Shown here: positions 23,142-28,287 of the stretch, one piece after another
Position numbering within the stretch: the first letter of the stretch is position 1
Layout: every line of letters starts with the position of its first letter
Assembly (NCBI GenBank): GCA_964349515.1
Contig: CAYGHG010000024.1
Span: 1 to 28,287 of the forward strand
Length of the DNA: 28,287 nt
Direction of reading: 5' to 3'
Origin: CAYGHG01 sp964349515
GTDB taxonomy: Bacteria > Oederibacteriota > PGYV01 > CAYGHG01
The notes under the pieces: model-generated
What the model saw: the letters and a program-made list of their open reading frames with translations, nothing else
Database searches by the model: none
Told to the model about the DNA's origin: nothing
Program-made: the position numbers and the translations under genes

Positions 23142-26100
23142 CTACTTCAGCACCACCATAACCTGCGGCTTTGAGCGCGCTTTCTGTCCGCCGGAATCCG
23201 CCTCTGCCTGCCAGTAGTAGATTCCCGGCGCAAAGCCTGACACATCCGCAAACGCGCTGCTCCTGCCCGCAGGTACAGGGCCGGGTATTTTCTTTTCCAT
23301 TACTTTCCTGTAAGAGCCGGTGTATATGGTTATTTTCACGCTGTCTGATGTTTTTGTGAGCCAGTAGTCAAACTTCACGTTTGCACCAACAGGCCCTATT
23401 ACAGGGTTGGGGTAACTCTCTGCAAGCGTAATGCTTAAAACAGAACTCTCAGGCACAGGCGTCTGCGTGGGGGTTACAGCGGGCGTTGGTGTTCTTGTCG
23501 CGGTGGGGGCCACTGTGCGGGTGCGGGTAGGGGTCGGGGTTGCTGTTCTTGTAGCTGTTGGTGTGGCTGTAGCCGTGGACTGCAGTGTCTGTGTTATTGT
23601 TTCTGTTATTGTCTGTGTAACTGTCTGCGTGTGTGTATATGTGGGAGTTTCGGTTTCAGTTATGGTAAATGTAGGGGTCAGAGTTACAGTAAGAGATGCA
23701 GACTCAGTAACCGTGGGCGTTACAGTAAGCGTTGGCGGCGTGCCTGTGACAGTAGGCGTGACCGTGGGCGAGACCGTGTGGGTTTCTGTTATTGTGGCTG
23801 TTTCGGTTATTGTAAAGGTCTCTGTTACAGTTGCCGTTTGAGTAGGTGTAGATGTTTCTGTTACAGTCGCCGTAACACTCGGCGTTGCAGTCATCGTAAC
23901 TGTCAGTGTGGGAGTCCCTGTATCAGTATTCGTAGCTGTCACGCTCGGGCTCGGGCTTGCGGTCTGTGTCACTGTCGGGGTATTCGGCGCGGGATAATAG
24001 AACTCTATGTCGTCAAGATATATGTCAAAAGCGCCGGCAGGCGACAGTTTAAACTGAATATCTTTTGCCCTTGTCAGATCAAAATCAAGCGCAGGAGCAT
24101 AAGGCTGGGTCATTGCGCTGAAAGGTATCTGCACGAGCGTCCACGAAGAGGTTGTAACAATAGAATATTCCCAGTTGTTATACGCATTGACATCGGTAAA
24201 ATTTCCCGTCACTATAGCGACATGCACCACTGCCCCGTTTCCTTTTATGTAAAGCCTGACACCTTCATAGGCTGTCATGTCAATTTCCACATTGCCCGGA
24301 GCAAGATTTGAGCCCGCGCCGGCATAGCCGCCTGCGGATATAGTCCCCTGCGCCCTGTATGCGCCGTTACCCGTAACAGGCCCGCCGGGATATTCCTTCG
24401 CAGCGTTTATTGTCGTCCCCGTATCAGAATAGGAGTACCACCAGCCGCCCCATAAGTTCATGTTTGAGCCGGTTGCCTCGCAATCGTCCAAAATATCACC
24501 AAGCACCGGTGTTGAAGTCATTGTAACTGTCGGGGTAATTGTCGGCGTAAAAAACGGCGTAACAGTTGACGTAACCGTAGGTGTGTACTCAGGGTGGTTT
24601 ACCACCACCTCATACCACAGCGACTCATATCCCGGCGATATGCCAAATGCCGCGAACCCGCCGCTGTTTGTAACCGTAACTGTTACTTTGCGCGCCCCTG
24701 TGTTGTCCAGAGCCCAGACAGTGGTTTCATTGTAATCGCAGGGCAGTATGAACTGCGCCGGTATTCCCTCCACAAGGGTGGGCGAAGTACCCCACTGGTT
24801 TCGCAGGGTTATACCGAGGTTAATTGCGGGCGGAAATGATATCGGTGTGTTGGGGTACTGGTACAACTGCGCACCGGTGTTGTACTGAGTACCAAGCGCC
24901 GTGACTAATATTCTCTGGGCAGATTCAAATGAATCTCCGTCAAGTGCAGAGAGCGCGATTGACGAAAATGTGCCAGTAACTGTCGTACCCGGGGTTATTG
25001 TTACTCCTGACAGGTAATAAGTGCGTCCTCCGTGAAAACCCCAGACCATCTTGGTCATTTCGGTATCCACTTTGATAAACCCGGCATTTGTCACAGACGC
25101 ATCCCAGGTTATCTCGCCTGTGTCAGAGACCATCACATCCCCGGTTGTATTGGTTGAGCCCGGCGCGAGAGACCCGCCCGGCACAGACTGCCCCTCAACC
25201 GCTATTCTCATCTTGTGGATATAAGTTGTCTTCTGGCTCTCGCCTGTTTTTTCGGCATCCACAAGCTGCCATGCGCGGCCGGTTAAGAGTTCATCTATTT
25301 CATCTTCCTTATTAATAGGAACAACAACCGTCTGATTTGCAGGCTTTATGTCTCCTCTGTAAAACGCGAGCGCCGCCGGTATGATTGACGCCATCTTTAC
25401 GGGATTCTGGCTTGTAGTAAAGTAACTTTCTATCCTCTGTGTGTTCCAGGAGTCACTGCTATTGTAGTCAAACGGAAAAACAGCGTCCCAGTCCTGCAAA
25501 GAACCGTAAGCAGAGAGAAAGAAATAAGCCTCTGATTCGTAGCTGTTTGGGTGGGGGTGGTTGTATTCAGTGACGAGAAGCGGCTTGTTAAGAACTGCCT
25601 TTACCCCCAAACTTCCTATTGTCGAAGAGGCCTGGCTGTTCACCATAGCCCTGTTATAGAGCAGCCAGTTCACCGGATCCCACGGAGTGCCCGGAAACTG
25701 CGGGTGCTCCCAGTATGAGTGTGTGTCTATGGCGTCATAAACAGACTGCACGTTTGGCGTGGAGCAGCCTACTATGGTTCCGAATACGATAGGGTTCGCG
25801 CCCAGCGTCGTGACTACATAATCACGCATGTCTGTCCAGTACTCCTCCTCTGTCTCCTGCAGAAACCTGAACCAGTCTTTTCTGCCCTCTGCCGTGCGCG
25901 CGGGTCCGCCTGTGTGGATGAAGTTACTGATTCCACCGGCGTATAATTCCTCGCCCTCTGTCAGCCCCAGAAGGCCGCCCTGCCTCATTGAAACACCCGC
26001 AAAATAAAAAGAACCGCCGGCGGCTAATCCCATGCCGCCAAAATTAATCCTCGCGTTCGGGTAATTCTGGTTGGGGGTAAATGTGTATGTAAACAACTGC

Positions 26101-27260
26101 CACGAAGTGGTAAGGTTGAGCTGCGCGGAAAATCCAAGATTGGAGTAAGTGCCGTCAGCCATCATAAGCGACAGTTCTACCGTGCGGTTTGAGTCGGCCC
26201 GCGCGTAAAAAGTAACGGTGTACGGCACTCCCGTTGTCACGCTTAAGCCCGGCTGGTTAAACTGCACATGCCACCCCTGAGTGCCTGCTGTGGTAACGTT
26301 AATACGCGCGGCATTTAACCCGCCGGGCGCTGTTGCTGTCTCAACAGCAGTGGTAATAACAGCACCGCCATGCATCTCCGCGCTCCACGACGCCAGAGTC
26401 CCTGCCGCAAAATTCCAGTTAGATAGCATCTCTGCCCCAAGAGGCTGATTAACAGCACCCCAAGCTGTCTGAAGCGCCGCGTGTGTTGCGTACTTATTTT
26501 TCAGCCAGTCATTCCACTGAGTATTAAGAAGCCCGTAATAGTGAGGCGGCAAAGGGTCAAGCTGGGAGCTGAGGTAAGCGTGCGTAAGGCCTGTTTCATT
26601 ATTTATTTCTATGAATGCTATTGCAGGCTCGTTTATGTATGCGTTTCCGGTATATGGGTTCACATGTGTCAGCAGGTCGCGGGCAAAATCCTTCTGCAGC
26701 TGCCGCGTCTGAGGGTCAAAAAAACCGAGCGTATCACGCACCTTCCAGTCTGATATCAGGTTAATGTCTGATGGCAGGTCCGTGCCCTGATTAAAAGGCC
26801 GCGACACGAGCAGGTTTATGTTTGTGTATATTCCCTTTTTCTTAAGCTCCCATATAAAATAATCCATAAGGTCAAGTTTCGTAGGGTTTATCACCCTGTC
26901 AGGATTCGTCGTGGTCCAGATAGAAAACATATCCATATGATGAAACCTGACAATATTAAAGCCGTATTTCGCAAGCCGAGCCGCCACGCCGGGAGCATTT
27001 GACTTGGAAGGAAAATTACCCTCAAAAGTAGTATTCGTACCCCAGAACTTTATCCGCCCGGAGTTGACAGCAAAATGCCCGTCAGGAGTTGTGGTGACAA
27101 ACCCTTCATTATTAATATTCCTGTATATGAAGGAGCTTAAGTCAATTGCGGTGTTTGATGAGTCATTCCAGGGAAGGTTTATGGGGAACATGGGTGTTGC
27201 AGGATGAATCAGTGAAGCCAAACCAACCAAAACAGCCGTTAAAACAAGAAGTTTTCGCAT
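23142..27260 (-). CDS. Giant secreted clan GH-A-like hydrolase with a CBM inserted in the barrel
   Basis: The protein has 1372 residues from the ATG at 27260, chosen for the TGAGG site 6 nt upstream; the ATG at 27272 has none. A signal peptide covers about residues 1-21. The barrel begins near residue 30 (KFWGTNTTFEGNF, NIVRFHHMD). The putative acid is E222 in FIEINNETG and the putative nucleophile E565 in LLVTEYNHPHP. Between them, residues about 281-426, lies a CBM4/9-like module (SNWNFAAGTLASW...TSWQLFTYTFTP). Beta-rich domains follow (to about 880), then a second CBM11/CIA30-like module (about 925-1087; DDCEATGSNMNLWGGWW, FDIYLDDIEFYY), a Thr/Pro linker and the PNP domain (SYPNPV, ending VMVVLK). 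Substrate unknown; gluco- or mannan-type hemicellulose is plausible. Confidence 0.85.
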   Translation of the reverse strand: MRKLLVLTAVLVGLASLIHPATPMFPINLPWNDSSNTAIDLSSFIYRNINNEGFVTTTPDGHFAVNSGRIKFWGTNTTFEGNFPSKSNAPGVAARLAKYGFNIVRFHHMDMFSIWTTTNPDRVINPTKLDLMDYFIWELKKKGIYTNINLLVSRPFNQGTDLPSDINLISDWKVRDTLGFFDPQTRQLQKDFARDLLTHVNPYTGNAYINEPAIAFIEINNETGLTHAYLSSQLDPLPPHYYGLLNTQWNDWLKNKYATHAALQTAWGAVNQPLGAEMLSNWNFAAGTLASWSAEMHGGAVITTAVETATAPGGLNAARINVTTAGTQGWHVQFNQPGLSVTTGVPYTVTFYARADSNRTVELSLMMADGTYSNLGFSAQLNLTTSWQLFTYTFTPNQNYPNARINFGGMGLAAGGSFYFAGVSMRQGGLLGLTEGEELYAGGISNFIHTGGPARTAEGRKDWFRFLQETEEEYWTDMRDYVVTTLGANPIVFGTIVGCSTPNVQSVYDAIDTHSYWEHPQFPGTPWDPVNWLLYNRAMVNSQASSTIGSLGVKAVLNKPLLVTEYNHPHPNSYESEAYFFLSAYGSLQDWDAVFPFDYNSSDSWNTQRIESYFTTSQNPVKMASIIPAALAFYRGDIKPANQTVVVPINKEDEIDELLTGRAWQLVDAEKTGESQKTTYIHKMRIAVEGQSVPGGSLAPGSTNTTGDVMVSDTGEITWDASVTNAGFIKVDTEMTKMVWGFHGGRTYYLSGVTITPGTTVTGTFSSIALSALDGDSFESAQRILVTALGTQYNTGAQLYQYPNTPISFPPAINLGITLRNQWGTSPTLVEGIPAQFILPCDYNETTVWALDNTGARKVTVTVTNSGGFAAFGISPGYESLWYEVVVNHPEYTPTVTSTVTPFFTPTITPTVTMTSTPVLGDILDDCEATGSNMNLWGGWWYSYSDTGTTINAAKEYPGGPVTGNGAYRAQGTISAGGYAGAGSNLAPGNVEIDMTAYEGVRLYIKGNGAVVHVAIVTGNFTDVNAYNNWEYSIVTTSSWTLVQIPFSAMTQPYAPALDFDLTRAKDIQFKLSPAGAFDIYLDDIEFYYPAPNTPTVTQTASPSPSVTATNTDTGTPTLTVTMTATPSVTATVTETSTPTQTATVTETFTITETATITETHTVSPTVTPTVTGTPPTLTVTPTVTESASLTVTLTPTFTITETETPTYTHTQTVTQTITETITQTLQSTATATPTATRTATPTPTRTRTVAPTATRTPTPAVTPTQTPVPESSVLSITLAESYPNPVIGPVGANVKFDYWLTKTSDSVKITIYTGSYRKVMEKKIPGPVPAGRSSAFADVSGFAPGIYYWQAEADSGGQKARSKPQVMVVLK

Positions 27261-27287
27261 ATATAACCTCATGAGTTATTTTAGGTA

Positions 27288-27296
27288 ATTATATCA
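27288..27296 (-). promoter_or_regulatory. Extended -10 promoter of the 23142-27260 gene
   Basis: On the minus strand TGATATAAT (27296-27288) is an extended -10 (TGnTATAAT), 28 nt upstream of the chosen ATG. No good -35 was seen, which is usual for extended -10 promoters. Confidence 0.55.
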
Positions 27297-27330
27297 TAAA
27301 TGAGTGCACGGTGTGGAGGGCGTTTTGGAT

Positions 27331-27458
27331 GCTTGGATGCTTGGATGCTTGGATGCTTGGATGCTTGGACGCTTGGACGCTTGGACGCTTGGACGCTTGG
27401 ACGCTTGGATGCTTGGACGCTTGGATGCTTGGATGCTTGGAGGCTTGGACGCTTGGCA
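27331..27458. repeat. 8-bp minisatellite (GCTTGGAT/C)n upstream of a hydrolase promoter
   Basis: About 16 consecutive 8-bp units, GCTTGGAT or GCTTGGAC, start at 27331 and run without phase break to 27458, where the last unit degenerates. It begins about 35 bp upstream of the extended -10. Open reading frames here (repeated ASKHPS or DAWMLG) are repeat translations. Confidence 0.95.
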
Positions 27459-27527
27459 GGACTTGAACACAAAACGCCTGAAGGCTGACGCCTGGAGGCT
27501 TGGATGTGCAAAGGTTAAAAACCCCAT

Positions 27528-27670
27528 GTAGGGGAGGGCCGCCGTGCCCTCCCGAAAACCGGACTTCATCTTTGCAGTTTTGTATTTGTTTATTTTATGT
27601 AGAGCGGGCGGCTTCAGCTCCCGCTCAGTCTTACCGCCTTGCCTGTTTTCTCTCCCATCGTTGCCCCTAC
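27528..27670. repeat. GTAG-footed REP palindromes
   Basis: GTAG (27528-27531) is followed by a GGGAGGGC/GCCCTCCC hairpin (27532-27539/27546-27553), the mirror of the element at 1620-1645. A second GTAG (27599-27602) is followed by GAGCGGG/CCCGCTC (27602-27608/27620-27626), and a CTAC closes the block at 27667-27670. Confidence 0.75.
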
Positions 27671-27698
27671 AACACCAAAATCTCTGAACCCCACCAGT

Positions 27699-27749
27699 AA
27701 AATCTCATTACAATTTTGGTGTCAGGCACCGGAATTGTAATGAGATTTT
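27699..27749. repeat. 17-bp perfect inverted repeat
   Basis: AAAATCTCATTACAATT (27699-27715) pairs perfectly with 27733-27749. The 17-nt interior holds a further GGTG/CACC pair (27718-27721/27727-27730), giving an extended hairpin. It ends in TTTT on the plus strand and AAAA begins it, so either transcript would finish with a short U run. The 173 bp from here to 27922 show no other feature. Confidence 0.7.
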
Positions 27750-27922
27750 GTTGCTCATTTATTAAGTTTATTTATACTACAGCAGTTTATTAGAATTGTC
27801 CCTGAATTTGACTGGGTTTTACCGACTCGCGGAGTAATCGTAGTGCAGTACAATTTTCAATTCGCGTTTAATTGTTGTCTCGTTATTTAACAGTTTGCTA
27901 CAAGTCCGGGTTATGTTACTTT

Positions 27923-28287
27923 TTATTTGATGAAAAAAATATTTTCAGCACTAATATTTTTTAATTTGTTTTCTTTATAAAAACTATTCGCAACTTCAAT
28001 TAAACCTGTATCCGTTGATAACAATATTATTCTATCTTTCTTCTCATCCGCATAGGTTTTTCTAAGTTCATAACTCATGGCAATAATTAATAAATCAAGT
28101 CCGCCAACAAAACGTTTCTTAAAAGGATCTCCATCAACCCTCTCTTTGTCCTTCTTGCGCAAATTAGCAGACAATTCATTCAAATATAATTTATCTACAC
28201 ACAGATTATGATATCGATGTAAATCATAAATATATATTGTGTATCTATAACAAATTTGACTTCTAAAAAGTTTACACAGTTCCTTAT
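27923..28287 (-). CDS. PIN-domain-like protein, 5' end cut by the window edge
   Basis: The frame stays open from the stop at 27923 to the window end, so at least 121 codons are present and no start need lie inside; the in-window TTG at 28183 is only one option. The C-terminal half reads FVGGLDLLIIAMSYEL...DRIILLSTDTGLIEVANSF, the pattern of PIN-fold nucleases, in which the STD aspartate belongs to the acidic metal site. The first catalytic Asp would be in the missing N-terminus. It may be a VapC-type toxin or a PIN-like RNase; a partner gene would be beyond the edge. The sequence is noticeably more AT-rich than the neighbouring hydrolase genes. Confidence 0.6.
   Translation of the reverse strand, partial: KELCKLFRSQICYRYTIYIYDLHRYHNLCVDKLYLNELSANLRKKDKERVDGDPFKKRFVGGLDLLIIAMSYELRKTYADEKKDRIILLSTDTGLIEVANSFYKENKLKNISAENIFFIK

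Noticed and set aside
27281..27569. Four overlapping frames in the 8-bp minisatellite
   Set aside because: An 8-bp repeat gives an 8-residue periodic peptide in every frame; none has a ribosome-binding site or non-repeat domain.

Overview
This 28.3 kb window looks like chromosomal scaffold sequence from an uncultured, probably Gram-negative-type bacterium of a candidate phylum. The evidence is stylistic: large secreted enzymes with very long Thr/Pro linkers (TPTVT-type) ending in a PNP-motif beta-sandwich domain, dense GTAG-type REP palindromes between genes, and two 100-N scaffold gaps that both fall in tandem repeats. The style resembles genomes such as Candidatus Goldbacteria, but no phylogenetic marker here proves it; enolase would be the best marker for placement. 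No rRNA, tRNA, CRISPR array or transposase was found.

Layout. (1) 1-1716: an intergenic REP/BIME-rich region enclosing a small two-gene cassette (490-1103, + strand) that looks like a type II toxin-antitoxin pair, with a consensus sigma70 promoter embedded in a 10-bp-arm palindrome. (2) 1717-3009: enolase (minus strand) with its own terminator and a probable promoter. (3) 3121-10082: a minus-strand cluster, read in the order beta-ketoacyl-ACP synthase, SAM methyltransferase, 7TM-GAF histidine kinase, B12-domain radical SAM enzyme, small ribbon-helix-helix protein, and receiver-histidine kinase. Two junctions overlap by 4 bp, and a consensus promoter precedes the synthase. (4) 10083-10808: an intergenic region with a 53-bp tandem array interrupted by a scaffold gap. 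(5) 10809-27260: a glycan-degradation locus, all on the minus strand. It holds four very large secreted proteins (a DUF5060-like/clan GH-A hydrolase, a CBM35-GH26 mannanase, a ricin-lectin/GH99-GH71-like protein, and a clan GH-A hydrolase with a carbohydrate-binding module inserted in its barrel) and two paralogous LacI regulators. (6) 27273-28287: an 8-bp minisatellite, more REP palindromes, a long inverted repeat, and the 3' part of a PIN-like protein cut by the window edge.

How the genes work together. The four exported enzymes share one layout: signal peptide, binding/catalytic modules, Thr/Pro linker, and a C-terminal PNP domain ending in hydrophobics-Leu-Lys. This suggests a common route to the cell surface or outside. 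GH26 points to mannan-type hemicellulose as at least one substrate. One LacI gene is 28 bp upstream of the mannanase gene. The other precedes a gene whose consensus promoter is followed immediately by two CG-centred palindromes (core TTAANCGNTTAA), the expected layout of a sugar-responsive repressor switch.

The points most worth a second look are the shared C-terminal sorting-like domain, the dual LacI operator, the synthase/methyltransferase/radical-SAM/sensor operon with no conventional DNA-binding response regulator, the hairpin-bounded 53-bp array, and the GTAG-type REP families.
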